This document shows, one piece after another, positions 1 to 9,397 of a DNA stretch of 64,000 bases. Source of the DNA: Pseudonocardia autotrophica. Its GTDB lineage: Bacteria; Actinomycetota; Actinomycetes; Mycobacteriales; Pseudonocardiaceae. Made by a program: the position numbers and the translations under genes. The stretch's first letter is position 1. Each line of letters starts with the position of its first letter. Location of the stretch: the NCBI RefSeq assembly GCF_003945385.1, contig NZ_AP018920.1, positions 6,200,001 through 6,264,000 on the forward strand, written 5' to 3'. The notes under the pieces are model-generated. The model saw only the letters and a list, made by a program, of their open reading frames with translations. It was not told the DNA's origin and ran no database searches.

Positions 1-1602
1 GGCCAGGTTCGTGATCACCGCCGAGACGTGCGGCAGCCCGGCCAGCCCGAGGAACGTCGCGCCGCCCTTGAAGTCGACCAGCACCAGGTTCAGCTCGTCC
101 GCGCCGGTGGTCGCGGCCAGGCCGAGCACCAGCGTCCGCAGCAGCTCGGATTTGCCGGAGCCGGTCGCGCCGATGCAGAGCCCGTGCGGCCCGGCGCCGC
201 CCTGCGCCGACTCCTTCAGGTCGAGCAGCACCGGCCTGCCGGCGGCGTCGGTGCCCAGCGGCACCCGCAGCCGTTCGGTGGGGCCGCGGCGTCCGCGCAG
301 CGCCGCGATCGCGCCCGGCTCCACCGGTCCGAGTCCGAGCAGCGGCCCCAGCCCGGGAGCCCGGACGTCCACCGGTCCACCCGGGCCGCCGGGATCGGCC
401 GGGCCGTCCGGCCGGTAGCGCGCGAGCCGCCGGGCGAGCGCGCGGGCCTCCGCCCCGGTGACCGCGTCCGGGACCCCGACGAGTGACCCGCCGGGGCCGC
501 CACGGCGCAGCGTGCGGACGCCGGTGGGCTCGGCGCCGACGGCGAGCCGCAGCACCGACACCGCGGGACGCCGTCCGCGGGCCGGGCCGATCCGCAGCAC
601 GGTGACCCCGGGTACCCCGGCCCATGCGCCGGGGGTGTCGGCGGCGCCGTCGAGCACCACCAGCAGGTGCCGGTCGCCCGACGACGGCTCGTCCACCCAC
701 CAGCGCCGGACCCGGTCCGGATCGTCGGTGACCATCCGGAGCGGGCCGATCGCGTCGGACCGGCTCGGATGCCCGGTGTGCGGCAACCACTTCACCCAGT
801 CCCAGCGCCCGGCGGCCGCCCCCGGTGCGACGACGGCCAGCCGCGCGTCGTCCGGCCCGTGCCACAGCACGTACTGGACGACGAGGGCGCGGGCCAGATC
901 GAGTGCCGCGTCGAGCCCGGCATCGGGGGCCGTATCGAGTGTCGCGCCGGGGTCGGGTTCGACCCAGATCGTCGCCGATGCCCTGGCATCCACCGCGACT
1001 GGCAGATCGTCCACCGTGGAGTGTCGCCGCAGGAAGCGGCGCAGCGCGAGCGCCGAGAGCGGTTCCAGGCTCTCCAGCGGACCGGTGTGCGGTGCGCTGA
1101 GCCGGGCGGCGAGCCGCTGGGTGCCGCGGCCCACCCGCAGCCGGCAGAAGTCGTCGTCGGCGGGGCGGCGCTCCCAGAGCCGGCCCGCGGCCAGCACGTC
1201 CGGCCAGGCACCCGGATCGGGGTGCACGGTCTCCAGCGCACGGCGCTGCTGCGCCGCGGTCTCCCGGGCCCGGCCGCCGAGCACCTCGAGATAACGCAGG
1301 TAGTCACGGCGGTCCTCGTCCATCGTCGCGGTGCGCGCCCCGGCGCCGCGCCCGCCGCCGGTGAGCAGCATTCCGAGTGCCGAGAGCGCGAACATCCCGC
1401 CGAACAGCCACGTCCCGGCCTCGCCCCGGCCGAGCACCACGAACAGCACCGCGCCACCGACCATCATCAGCGGCAGCAGCCGCTGGGCGAGCCCGCCGGG
1501 GACCGGCCGCTCCGGCTCCGGCGGCGGCTCCGGCACCAGCTCCCCGCCGGGCATCTCCGGCACCGACCGGCGTGGTCGCCGCAACCCGATCGTCCCGCCC
1601 AC
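1..1602 (-). CDS. eccC: EccC, ESX type VII secretion ATPase (N-terminal part, runs off the window)
   Basis: FtsK/SpoIIIE-type motor ATPase of the ESX membrane complex, which recognises and drives export of WXG100-type substrates. The 534 codons present cover the N-terminus: a proline-rich lead, two membrane segments around residues 40-80, a linker domain, and the first ATPase domain with Walker A GATGSGKS near residue 477 followed by the conserved LVDFKGG stretch. The rest of the gene lies left of base 1. The start is a GTG at 1602, chosen because GAGGAGG sits 5 nt upstream; the longer reading from 1624 is in another frame. It is divergent from eccD across a 124-bp gap with a mirrored GACAACTC element. 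Confidence 0.93.
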   Translation of the reverse strand, partial: MGGTIGLRRPRRSVPEMPGGELVPEPPPEPERPVPGGLAQRLLPLMMVGGAVLFVVLGRGEAGTWLFGGMFALSALGMLLTGGGRGAGARTATMDEDRRDYLRYLEVLGGRARETAAQQRRALETVHPDPGAWPDVLAAGRLWERRPADDDFCRLRVGRGTQRLAARLSAPHTGPLESLEPLSALALRRFLRRHSTVDDLPVAVDARASATIWVEPDPGATLDTAPDAGLDAALDLARALVVQYVLWHGPDDARLAVVAPGAAAGRWDWVKWLPHTGHPSRSDAIGPLRMVTDDPDRVRRWWVDEPSSGDRHLLVVLDGAADTPGAWAGVPGVTVLRIGPARGRRPAVSVLRLAVGAEPTGVRTLRRGGPGGSLVGVPDAVTGAEARALARRLARYRPDGPADPGGPGGPVDVRAPGLGPLLGLGPVEPGAIAALRGRRGPTERLRVPLGTDAAGRPVLLDLKESAQGGAGPHGLCIGATGSGKSELLRTLVLGLAATTGADELNLVLVDFKGGATFLGLAGLPHVSAVITNLA

Positions 1603-1726
1603 CGCAGACCTCCTCTGTGGACACGAGTTGTCCCGAACGCCCACGGCCGGGGCCGGGACCGGCGAATACTCGCAGCGCTCGGCCCGCTGCACGGCCGTTT
1701 CCGACAACTCCCCCGGGAGCCTGACC
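1603..1726. promoter_or_regulatory. Divergent eccC/eccD intergenic region with mirrored GACAACTC element
   Basis: The gap between the divergent start codons holds a perfect 8-bp inverted repeat, GAGTTGTC at 1625-1632 and GACAACTC at 1703-1710. Read toward each gene, the same GACAACTC lies about 16-22 nt before the start codon. The arrangement would suit a promoter or operator element used symmetrically in both directions. Function is inferred only from this symmetry. Confidence 0.4.
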
Positions 1727-3100
1727 GTGACCCTCGTCCTGCCCCCACCCGTGGGCTCCACCACCGGACCGACCGGCCGCTGGGTGCGGCTGTCCGTGCT
1801 CACCCCGCGCGGACGGGCGGATCTGGCGCTACCCGCCGACGTGCCGGTCGCCGAGCTGGTGCCGATGGTGCGCGAGCTCGTCGGTGGCCCCGTGCACACC
1901 GGAGTTCCGGAGGTCTGGCGGTTCACCGGCCCGGCCGGCGGGCCGCTGCCGGCCGACGCGACACTCGACGAGCTCCGGGTCCGTGACGGCGAGCTGCTCC
2001 ATCTCGGACCCGCGCGCCCGGCGCCCGCTCCCCCGGTGTTCGACGACGCCGCCGAGGCCGTCGCGCACGCCGTCGGCGAGGCCCGTGACCGGTCGGCCCC
2101 GGGCCGCCGGGGCGGGCTCTGCGCCGCGCTGCTCAGCACCGTCGCCGGCTGCGCGGTGCTGTCCACGGTCGCCGGGCCGGTGCGCCCGCTGGCCGCCGCC
2201 GCAGCGGCCGTCATGGCTGTCGCGGCGCTCGCGGTGGCCCACCGCTGCGCCCGGTCCGAGCCGGGCACCGGGGCGGCCGCGGCGCTGTGTGCCGTCCCGG
2301 CGGCGGCGACCGCGGGACTGTTGCTCGCACCCGGCCCGCCCGGAGCCGGTGCGCTGCTGCTCGCCGCCGCCGGCGCGGTGATCACCGCGGCCGTCGCTCA
2401 GGTGATCGCCCGGGCGGTGTCCCCGGTGCTGCTCGCGATCGCGGTCGCCGGGACCGGTACCGCGCTCGCCGCACTCGCCCGGTTGCTGCTCGACGCACCC
2501 GCCGGAGCCGTCGCCGCCGGCTTGGCCGCACCGGCGCTCGCGCTGGGGCCGCTGCTGCCGCGGCTGGCGCTGCGGCTCGCCGGTATGCCCGCGCCACCGG
2601 TCCCGGCCGACGCCGGGGAGCTCGCGGCCGCCGAGCGGATGCCGCCCGGCGACACGCTCGCCGTCCGTGCGGGACTGGCCCGCGGGCTGTACGCCGGGGT
2701 GCTCGCCGGGACCGCGGTGCCGGCCGCAGGTGCCGCGGTGGTGGCCACCGTGACCGGCGGCGTGGCCGGCTGTGTGCTGCTCGCGGTCACCGCGGCGGTG
2801 CTGCTGATGCGGGCCAGGGCGCTCGCCGAACCGGTCCCGGCCCAGGTGCTCGCGGGCACCGCGGTGCTGGCCGTCGCGGTGGCCGCCGTCCCGGCGGCCC
2901 TCGCGTTCGGCCCGGTGCCGCGGCTCGTCGCCGGGGCCGCCCTGCTGCTGGCGACGGCGATCGGCGCGATGGCGCTGCGGACGACGCCGTCACCGCCCGC
3001 CCGCCGCGCGCTCGACATCGCCGAGCTGGTGCTGACGGCCGCGGCGATCCCGGCGTCGCTCGCCGCGATGGGCCTGTTCAGCCTGGTCCGCGGGCTGTGA
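1727..3100 (+). CDS. eccD: EccD, ESX type VII secretion integral membrane protein
   Basis: Membrane channel component of the ESX secretion complex. The 457-residue protein begins with a YukD/ubiquitin-like domain (about residues 1-95, ending near RVRDGELLHLGP), then a short cytoplasmic linker and a run of about 11 hydrophobic Ala/Leu/Val-rich segments to the C-terminus, which is the family layout. The GTG start at 1727 was chosen because GGGAG lies just upstream and because it starts directly before the ubiquitin-like fold; the reading frame stays open further upstream without family-like sequence. Its TGA overlaps the GTG of mycP (3097-3100), so the two are translationally coupled. Confidence 0.93.
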   Translation: MTLVLPPPVGSTTGPTGRWVRLSVLTPRGRADLALPADVPVAELVPMVRELVGGPVHTGVPEVWRFTGPAGGPLPADATLDELRVRDGELLHLGPARPAPAPPVFDDAAEAVAHAVGEARDRSAPGRRGGLCAALLSTVAGCAVLSTVAGPVRPLAAAAAAVMAVAALAVAHRCARSEPGTGAAAALCAVPAAATAGLLLAPGPPGAGALLLAAAGAVITAAVAQVIARAVSPVLLAIAVAGTGTALAALARLLLDAPAGAVAAGLAAPALALGPLLPRLALRLAGMPAPPVPADAGELAAAERMPPGDTLAVRAGLARGLYAGVLAGTAVPAAGAAVVATVTGGVAGCVLLAVTAAVLLMRARALAEPVPAQVLAGTAVLAVAVAAVPAALAFGPVPRLVAGAALLLATAIGAMALRTTPSPPARRALDIAELVLTAAAIPASLAAMGLFSLVRGL

Positions 3101-4428
3101 GGGGGACGCGGGCGGCCGCCGCGCGCACCGTCGGCGCGGTACTCGTCGGCGCCGCGACGGTGCTGGCCACGGCGGGTCCGGCGGCCGCGGATCCGGGCCC
3201 GCCGGGGCCCGCCGACGGGCTCCGGCAGACCGTCGAATGCACGCCGACCGGTCCCGGCGGCCCCGGTGCCGCGCCACCACCGTCACCGCCACCGGCCGGT
3301 CTGGCCACCGGCGCAGGCCAGCTGGTCGCGGTGATCGACACCGGGGTGGCGCCGCTGCCGCGGCTCGCGGGCCGGGTGCGCGGCGGCGGGGACTACCTGA
3401 CCGGTGGCGACGGGCTGACCGACTGCGACGGCCACGGGACCGGCGTCGCGCTGATACTCGCCGGAGCGGCCGATCCGGTGACCGGGGGCGGTGCCGGGAT
3501 CGCACCGGCAACGGAGCTGCTGTCGCTGCGCCAGTCGTCCACCCGGTTCGTGGTGGACGACACCGACGGGGCCGAACGGCCGGCGGGTGAGATCGCGACC
3601 CTGGCCTCGGCGATCGAGCGGGCCGTCGCACTCGGCGCGTCGGTGATCAACGTCTCGCAGGTGGTGTGCGTGCCCGCCGAGGTGGCCGACGACGCCGGCA
3701 GCGTCCTGCACGCGGCCGTCACCGAGGCCGTCGCCGCCGACGTACTCCTGGTCGCGGCGGCAGGCAACACCGACCCGTCGGGGACCTGTACCGGCGCCCC
3801 GGGCCTGCGGCCGCTGCCGGCGTCCTACGACGAGGTGCTGGCGGTCGGAGCGGTGGACGCCCTCGACGAGCCGGCCGGGTTCTCGATCGCCGGACCGTGG
3901 GTCGACGTCGCCGCGCCGGGCGTCGACCTGCCCGCTCCGGCCGGGCCGGAGGGCAGCGTGGTGAGCGGCACGTCGTACGCGGCGCCGGTGGTCGCCGGGA
4001 CGGCCGCGCTGCTGCGCGAACGGTTCCCGATGCTCACCGCCGACCAGGTCGCCGGCCGGATCCTGGCGACCGCACGCCGCCCGGCCGCCGGTCGCGACGA
4101 CCGGGTCGGTAGCGGGGTCGTCGATCCGGCGGCGGCCCTCACCGCGGAGCCGCTGCTGCTGGCCCCGCGGCATCGTGGCGGCCCGGCCGGTACCGCCCGG
4201 GTCCCGCTGCCCGTCGCGGCGCCGCAGCCGCCGGAGCTCCCCGCCGCGGCCGGGGTGGGCGCCGTCGCGGCGGCCGGGGGTGCGCTCGCACTGGCGCTCA
4301 CCGCCGTGCGCCGCCGCCCCGCACACCGGGGCGGCGTCCCGGCACCCGGGTGGCCGGCTGCCTCAGCCGGGGACGTCGGTCGTGTCGCGGGCGTCCGCCA
4401 GGTCCAGCGATCCGGCCCTCGGCAGTAG
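3097..4428 (+). CDS. mycP: MycP, mycosin subtilisin-like serine protease of the ESX system
   Basis: Membrane-anchored subtilase that is part of and stabilises the ESX complex, acting outside the cytoplasmic membrane. The protein has 443 residues, with an N-terminal signal/membrane segment (about 10-32), catalytic Asp81 in VIDTG, His113 in DGHGTG and Ser293 in SGTSYAAP, an AAAGN oxyanion region, and a C-terminal membrane helix (about 385-410) followed by basic residues. The GTG start overlaps the eccD stop. Its last 66 bp overlap the 3' end of the convergent eccB, so the C-terminal tail after the anchor is encoded antisense to eccB. Confidence 0.93.
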   Translation: MRGTRAAAARTVGAVLVGAATVLATAGPAAADPGPPGPADGLRQTVECTPTGPGGPGAAPPPSPPPAGLATGAGQLVAVIDTGVAPLPRLAGRVRGGGDYLTGGDGLTDCDGHGTGVALILAGAADPVTGGGAGIAPATELLSLRQSSTRFVVDDTDGAERPAGEIATLASAIERAVALGASVINVSQVVCVPAEVADDAGSVLHAAVTEAVAADVLLVAAAGNTDPSGTCTGAPGLRPLPASYDEVLAVGAVDALDEPAGFSIAGPWVDVAAPGVDLPAPAGPEGSVVSGTSYAAPVVAGTAALLRERFPMLTADQVAGRILATARRPAAGRDDRVGSGVVDPAAALTAEPLLLAPRHRGGPAGTARVPLPVAAPQPPELPAAAGVGAVAAAGGALALALTAVRRRPAHRGGVPAPGWPAASAGDVGRVAGVRQVQRSGPRQ

Positions 4429-5748
4429 CCGCACCAGCTCGGCCGGGGCGGCGCCCGGATCGGCGGTCCCGAGCGCGGCGGCCGTCGGATCGTCCGCGAT
4501 GCCGAACACCGCCCCGGAGGACGCCAGCAGCCACCGGGTCCCGCCGCCGCCCCCGGCCGGGGCGGCGCGCAGCGGACCGGGGCCGGTCCGGGGCAGCACC
4601 ACCTCGTCGAGCCGCTCACCGGGGCCGTCGGCCCCGGTGAGTGCCACCGGCACCGCACCGTCCGCGACCGGGGTCCGGTCGCCGAGGAACAACCCGCCCC
4701 GGCCGTCCCGCCAGGTCCGGCACAGCACCGGCGCATCGCTCACCCGCACCCGGGCGACGGGCCAGGCATCGGCGCCGGGCAGGCTCGCCGCGGGGGCCGA
4801 CGCGAGCTCACCGGACGGGAGTTCCGCGGGGGCGTCCTGCCCGGTCCGGGCGAGCACGGCGCCGGCCAGGGTGACCGGGATCGGGGCCACGCCGTCGGCG
4901 GTCCGCAGGTGGTACCCGGCCGGTCCGCCGAGCGGACGATCGACCAGCACCTCCCCGGGATCCTCCGGCAGCCGCAGCGGCGGGCCCTCCGGGATCGCCG
5001 ACAGCAGGCCGTCACCGACCCGGCGGATCCCGGCGCCGAGCAGGCCGAGGCCGTCGAGGGCGGCCCGGTCCTCCGGGTCGAGCCGGTGCCTGCGGTCATC
5101 GTGCACCAGGTAGGTCGCACCGCCGTCGACGCTCAGCAGCACCGCGGACGGCGGGCCGTCGGGTACCGCGCCGAGCGACCCGGCGAGCACGGTCGCGGTC
5201 CCCGGCCCGGGGCCGCCCGGTGCGCTGTCGCAGACCGCCCAGGCCGGCGGCACCGCGACCCCGTCCAAGGCCGCGCCGAGCGCTGCGGGCACCGCCGCCG
5301 GTGGGGTGCGGGGCGCACCGGCGAGCGCGGCGTCGGGCACCGCGACCGGTACCGCGTCCGCCCCGTCCGTGCGCCCGAGCGCGGCGAGCACCAGCCGTCC
5401 GCCGACCGCGTCCGGGACCGGGACCAGCCGCGGCGGGTCCGGGGTGACGGCATAGAGCACCCCGGACCGTTCCCCGCGGACCAGCGCGAGCCGCTGCCAG
5501 TCCGGCGCCGGATCGTTCCGGGCCAGCAGCGCGGTCACCCCGAGCGCCAGCAGCCCGAGGAGCACGCCGGCGAACACGGCGCGGCGCTGCGAGCGGAGCT
5601 GCTCGTGCAGCGGCACCGGATCGGCCCTGACCAGCGCGGCCTCCATCCGGCGCAGGCCGAATCGGTAGGCGTCCACCTGGTCGCGGGTGGTCGCCGGGGC
5701 CCGCTGCACGCGTGCCGCCGGACCGCCGCGGTCGGGATCGGAGCTCAT
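4363..5748 (-). CDS. eccB: EccB, ESX type VII secretion protein with a periplasmic domain
   Basis: Core component of the ESX membrane complex. The 461-residue protein has a cytoplasmic N-terminal part containing TRDQVDAYRFGLRRMEAAL, one membrane helix at about residues 58-76, and a large extracytoplasmic domain with cysteines near AVCDS and VLCRTW that probably form the family disulfide. The ATG at 5748 is preferred over longer readings because it precedes the conserved N-terminus and because TACCGT lies 7 nt upstream, suggesting a leaderless mRNA; no Shine-Dalgarno is visible. It converges on and overlaps mycP, and is divergent from the ABC operon. Confidence 0.92.
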   Translation of the reverse strand: MSSDPDRGGPAARVQRAPATTRDQVDAYRFGLRRMEAALVRADPVPLHEQLRSQRRAVFAGVLLGLLALGVTALLARNDPAPDWQRLALVRGERSGVLYAVTPDPPRLVPVPDAVGGRLVLAALGRTDGADAVPVAVPDAALAGAPRTPPAAVPAALGAALDGVAVPPAWAVCDSAPGGPGPGTATVLAGSLGAVPDGPPSAVLLSVDGGATYLVHDDRRHRLDPEDRAALDGLGLLGAGIRRVGDGLLSAIPEGPPLRLPEDPGEVLVDRPLGGPAGYHLRTADGVAPIPVTLAGAVLARTGQDAPAELPSGELASAPAASLPGADAWPVARVRVSDAPVLCRTWRDGRGGLFLGDRTPVADGAVPVALTGADGPGERLDEVVLPRTGPGPLRAAPAGGGGGTRWLLASSGAVFGIADDPTAAALGTADPGAAPAELVRLLPRAGSLDLADARDTTDVPG

Positions 5749-5755
5749 CGCCCGG

Positions 5756-5761
5756 ACGGTA
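5756..5761 (-). promoter_or_regulatory. Candidate -10 of a leaderless eccB transcript
   Basis: TACCGT on the minus strand ends 7 nt before the eccB ATG, placing the expected transcription start at or next to the start codon. No clear -35 and no Shine-Dalgarno are visible. This is inference from spacing. Confidence 0.4.
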
Positions 5762-5838
5762 GGCGGGCCTCCACCCGGCCGTGGCCGTTCGGCACACGCT
5801 GCGTGGAACCACTCCCCTGACCGGACGGTCCGTGGTCG

Positions 5839-5891
5839 TTGCCAGATCAACGTAGTTGCCCATAATGTGCCACAGCGTGATCACGCTGCGG
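5839..5891 (+). promoter_or_regulatory. Promoter and palindromic operator of the ABC importer operon
   Basis: A sigma-70-like promoter can be read as TTGCCA (5839-5844), a 16-nt spacer and CATAAT (5861-5866). Just downstream is a perfect 16-bp palindrome CAGCGTGATCACGCTG at 5873-5888, extendable to 5870-5891 with one mismatch. The palindrome covers the predicted transcription start and the GTG start codon at 5877, a classical repressor position. The regulator is not identifiable here. Confidence 0.55.
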
Positions 5892-7472
5892 AACATCGCG
5901 GTCCCGTTGCTGGCAGGCCTGGTCCTCGCGGGCTGTGCCGCACCGACGCCCGGGCCGGGCGAGGCGGCCCCCGGGGGCGACGGCACCACCATGACGCTCG
6001 CCGACGGCTACGAGCCCGACGACCTCAACCCACTGCTCGGGTACGGCTCGGAGGGGGCGAGCAAGTTCTACGACGGCCTGTTCGCCAGGGACGCCGAGCG
6101 GACACTGCAGCCGGCACTGGCCGCGGCCGCGCCGACCCCGTCGGCGGATCAGCGGTCCTGGACCGTCCCGCTGCGCCGGGGCGTCACCTTCCACGACGGC
6201 TCGGCGTTCGATCCCCAGGACGTGGTCGCGACCTACTCCGCGGTGCTCGATCCGGACCGGGCGGCGGCCATCCGGTCGAGCGTCCCGATGCTCGAGGGCG
6301 TCGAGGCCGTCGGTGACGACGCCGTCCGGTTCGACCTCGCCTACCCCTACGGCGCGTTCCCCGAGCGCCTGACCTCCGGGATCCTGCCGTCCGAGGTGCT
6401 CGACGGCGGCGGTCCGGTCGCCGATCTGCCGGTGAACACCGAGGCACTCGGGACCGGCCCGTACCGGCTCGTCGAGTGGCGCCGCGGCGACACGATGATC
6501 ATGGAGGCGAACCGGGACTACTGGGGCGGGGCGCCCACGGTGAACCGGGTGACGGTCGTCTTCGCCACCGACGACAACACCCGCGCCCAGCGCACCGCCG
6601 CCGGCGAGTTCGACGGGACGGTGCTGCCGCCCGCGCTGGCCCGCCCGGTCGCCGAGCAGAGCGGCCTGGCGCTGCGCGAGCACGCCTCCGCGGACTACCG
6701 CACCATCGCGCTGCCGTTCGCCAACCCGGTCACCGCGGACCCGGCGATCCGGGCCGCGCTGAACCGCTCGGTCAACCGCGAGGGCATGATCGACGCACTG
6801 CTCGCGGGCCAGGGCGAACCCGCCTACCACCCGATCCCCGGCGTGCTCCCGGAGCTGGTCGAGCCGTCGGCGACGTTCACCCACGACCCGGCCGAGGCCG
6901 CCCGGATCCTGGACGAGGCGGGCTGGGTCACCGGGCCGGACGGGATCCGTGCCCGGGACGGGCAGCAGGCGAGCTTCAGCCTGATGTACCCGGCGACCGA
7001 CACCGTCCGGCGCGATCTCGCGCAGGCGTTCGCCTCGGACGTGCGCGCCGCCGGAGTCGAGGTCCGGCTGGAGGGGCTCGGCTGGGAGGCGATCGAGCCG
7101 CGGATGGGGAGCGACGCCGTCGTGCTCGGCGGTGGGGACCCGTTCGATCCCGGGTTCAAGGCATGGCAGCTGCTGCACTCCGCGAACGCCGCGGACGGCT
7201 TCAACAACCCGGGCTCCTACGCCGACTCGCAGGTGGACGCGGCCCTGGACGCGGCACTGCGTGCCCCCGACGAGGCCACCCGGGTCGAACGGATCAAGGA
7301 CTTCCAGCGGGCCTACGTGGCCGATCCCGGCATGGTGTTCCTGGCCTTCCTCGGTCACAGCTACGTCTCCCGGGACGCCTGGGACGGCTACGTCGAGGTC
7401 GTCGAGCCGCACACCCACGGCGTCACCTGGGGGCCGTGGTGGAACCTCGAGGACTGGACACCCCGGCGGTGA
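5877..7472 (+). CDS. ABC importer substrate-binding lipoprotein (peptide/nickel/opine family 5)
   Basis: Extracytoplasmic solute receptor of the SBP_bac_5 family, which feeds the two permeases downstream. The signal peptide ends in a lipobox LAGC with the lipidated Cys at residue 20 of this reading; family hallmarks follow, such as LPLRRGVTFHDGSAF-like and TGPYRLVEW-like segments and the C-terminal DPFDPGFKAW region. The GTG at 5877 was chosen because it fits a leaderless start 10 nt after CATAAT; ATG 5865 and TTG 5856 are alternatives that only lengthen the signal peptide. The stop overlaps the first permease start. The substrate cannot be told from sequence: oligopeptide, nickel chelate or another metallophore are possible. 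Confidence 0.85.
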   Translation: MITLRNIAVPLLAGLVLAGCAAPTPGPGEAAPGGDGTTMTLADGYEPDDLNPLLGYGSEGASKFYDGLFARDAERTLQPALAAAAPTPSADQRSWTVPLRRGVTFHDGSAFDPQDVVATYSAVLDPDRAAAIRSSVPMLEGVEAVGDDAVRFDLAYPYGAFPERLTSGILPSEVLDGGGPVADLPVNTEALGTGPYRLVEWRRGDTMIMEANRDYWGGAPTVNRVTVVFATDDNTRAQRTAAGEFDGTVLPPALARPVAEQSGLALREHASADYRTIALPFANPVTADPAIRAALNRSVNREGMIDALLAGQGEPAYHPIPGVLPELVEPSATFTHDPAEAARILDEAGWVTGPDGIRARDGQQASFSLMYPATDTVRRDLAQAFASDVRAAGVEVRLEGLGWEAIEPRMGSDAVVLGGGDPFDPGFKAWQLLHSANAADGFNNPGSYADSQVDAALDAALRAPDEATRVERIKDFQRAYVADPGMVFLAFLGHSYVSRDAWDGYVEVVEPHTHGVTWGPWWNLEDWTPRR

Positions 7473-8479
7473 CCGCACCGGTGGCCGCGGCCGCGCACCG
7501 CGGGCGCGGACGGGCCGTCGCCCGGCTCGTCGGGCTCCGGGTACTGCTCGGCGTGCCCACCGTGCTGGTGGTGGCGGTCGGGGTGTTCCTGCTGGCCGCG
7601 GCGTCCCCGTTCCGGCCGGTGTACCAGTACTTCGGGGTCGGGATCTTCTCGGCGAGCGACGCCGACATCGCGGCCGCCGAGCGGGCGCTCGGCCTGGACG
7701 GCGGGGTCTGGGTCCAGCTCGGCCGGTGGCTCGGCGGTCTGCTCTCCGGTGACCTGGGGCAGAGCCTGTCGATGCGCCAGCCGGTGGCCCAGGTGATCGC
7801 CGAGCGGCTCCCCTGGACGCTGCTCCTCGTCACCTGCGCGCTGCTGATCTCGCTGGTACTGGCGCTGGTCGCGGGGACCGTCGCGGCCTGGCGGCAGGGC
7901 GGCTGGTTCGACCGGGCGGTCACCGCCGTCGGGCACACCCTGGAGGGGCTGCCGCCGTTCGTGCTGGCGCTGGGTGCGATCGCGGTGTTCGCCGTGGCGT
8001 GGCCGGTGCTGCCGGTCGCCGGGCTCACCGATGCCGGGGCGGCGCCGACCGTTGCGCAGGTGGGCCGCCATCTGGTGCTGCCCGCGCTGGTGCTGGGGGT
8101 GTCCCAGACACCGTGGCTGGTGCTGCACGTCCGGTCGTCGCTGATCTCCTCACTGGACGACGACCACGTCACCGGGGCCCGCGCGCGCGGGCTGCCGGAG
8201 CGGGTCGTGGTGCTGCGGCACGCGCTGCCGACGGCACTGCTGCCGTTCGTGACGGTGCTGGGCAACCGGTTGCCCGAGCTGGTCACCGGGGCCGTGCTGG
8301 TGGAGACGGTGTTCTCCTGGCCGGGGATCGCCGCCGCCGTCGTGACGGCCGCGCTGGCGGTGGACTTCCCGCTGCTCGCCGCGCTGACCCTGCTCTCCGC
8401 GGTGGCGGTGCTGGCCGGTTCGCTGGTGGCCGACCTGACGGTGCTGATGCTCGATCCCCGGGTGGACGCCGATGTCTGA
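7469..8479 (+). CDS. ABC importer permease, DppB/NikB type
   Basis: First inner-membrane permease of the importer, 336 residues with about six hydrophobic helices. It carries the BPD_transp_1 cytoplasmic loop (GARARGLPERVVVLRHALP) that contacts the ATPase, plus the N-terminal DppB-like helix. The GTG start overlaps the stop of the binding protein by 4 nt (GTGA), and its own 3' end overlaps the next permease by 8 nt. This indicates a single tightly coupled operon. Confidence 0.88.
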   Translation: MTAPVAAAAHRGRGRAVARLVGLRVLLGVPTVLVVAVGVFLLAAASPFRPVYQYFGVGIFSASDADIAAAERALGLDGGVWVQLGRWLGGLLSGDLGQSLSMRQPVAQVIAERLPWTLLLVTCALLISLVLALVAGTVAAWRQGGWFDRAVTAVGHTLEGLPPFVLALGAIAVFAVAWPVLPVAGLTDAGAAPTVAQVGRHLVLPALVLGVSQTPWLVLHVRSSLISSLDDDHVTGARARGLPERVVVLRHALPTALLPFVTVLGNRLPELVTGAVLVETVFSWPGIAAAVVTAALAVDFPLLAALTLLSAVAVLAGSLVADLTVLMLDPRVDADV

Positions 8480-9397
8480 GCAGACGGGTCTCACCCTGCA
8501 CACCGAGGCGCCGCGCCCGGCCGGCGAGTGGCGACCGGCCGGCCGGCCGCGGCCGGGATCGCCGCGCGGGCGCCGCGGGTCCGGCCGGAACCGGCTGATC
8601 GCCGGGGCGTCCGGGCTGAGCGTGCTGGTGCTGGGTGCGCTGCTCGTGCCCTGGCTGGGCGGGCTCGACCAAGGCGCCGTCGACTACGACGCGATCCGCC
8701 TGCCGCCGTCGGCCGAGCACCCGTTCGGCACCGACTCGGTCGGGCGTGACGTGCTGCTGCGCTCGTTCGCGGGGCTGTGGGTGTCGTTGCAGGTGGCGGC
8801 GGCCTGCGCGGTGCTGTCGACGGTGATCGGGACACTGTTCGGCGCGCTGTCCGGGCTGCTCGGCGGCTGGTACGACCGGCTGCTGATGCGGGTCGTGGAC
8901 GCCGTGAACGCCGTCCCGCACCTGCTGCTCGGCATCGTGATCGTCGCGCTCTACCGGGGCAGTGTGCTCGCCGTGATCGCCTCGATCGGGCTGACCCACT
9001 GGACGACGGTGGCCCGGGTGGTGCGCGCGGAGATCCTGTCGCTGCGCGGTCGCCCGTTCGTCGACGCCGCGATCTCCGGTGGGGCCTGCAGGTGGCGGGT
9101 GCTGCGCAGGCACCTGCTGCCCGCGGTGCTGCCGCAGGCGGTGCTGTCCGCGGTACTGATCCTGCCGCACGCGGTCTGGCACGAGACCGCGTTGAGCTTC
9201 CTCGGACTCGGCCTGCCACCACATCTGGCGAGCCTGGGCACGATCCTCGGTGAGGGGCGCCAGGCGGTGCTGCTCGGGTCCTGGTGGATCGTGGTGTTCC
9301 CGAGCGTGCTGCTGGCCGCGACGACGCTCTCGGTGGCCGGGATCGCCGCCTGGTGGCGGGACCGCTCGCTGCCCCGCCGTCGTTCGGAGCAGGCGCT

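Noticed and set aside
2287..3096. Upstream extension of the mycP reading frame
   Set aside because: It overlaps eccD completely in another frame and has the Arg/Gly/Ala composition of a shadow frame; the GTG at 3097 starts a proper signal segment.
5687..6316. Alternative gene across the eccB/ABC intergenic region
   Set aside because: It overlaps the lipoprotein gene in another frame and would run over the promoter and palindrome; composition is that of a shadow frame.
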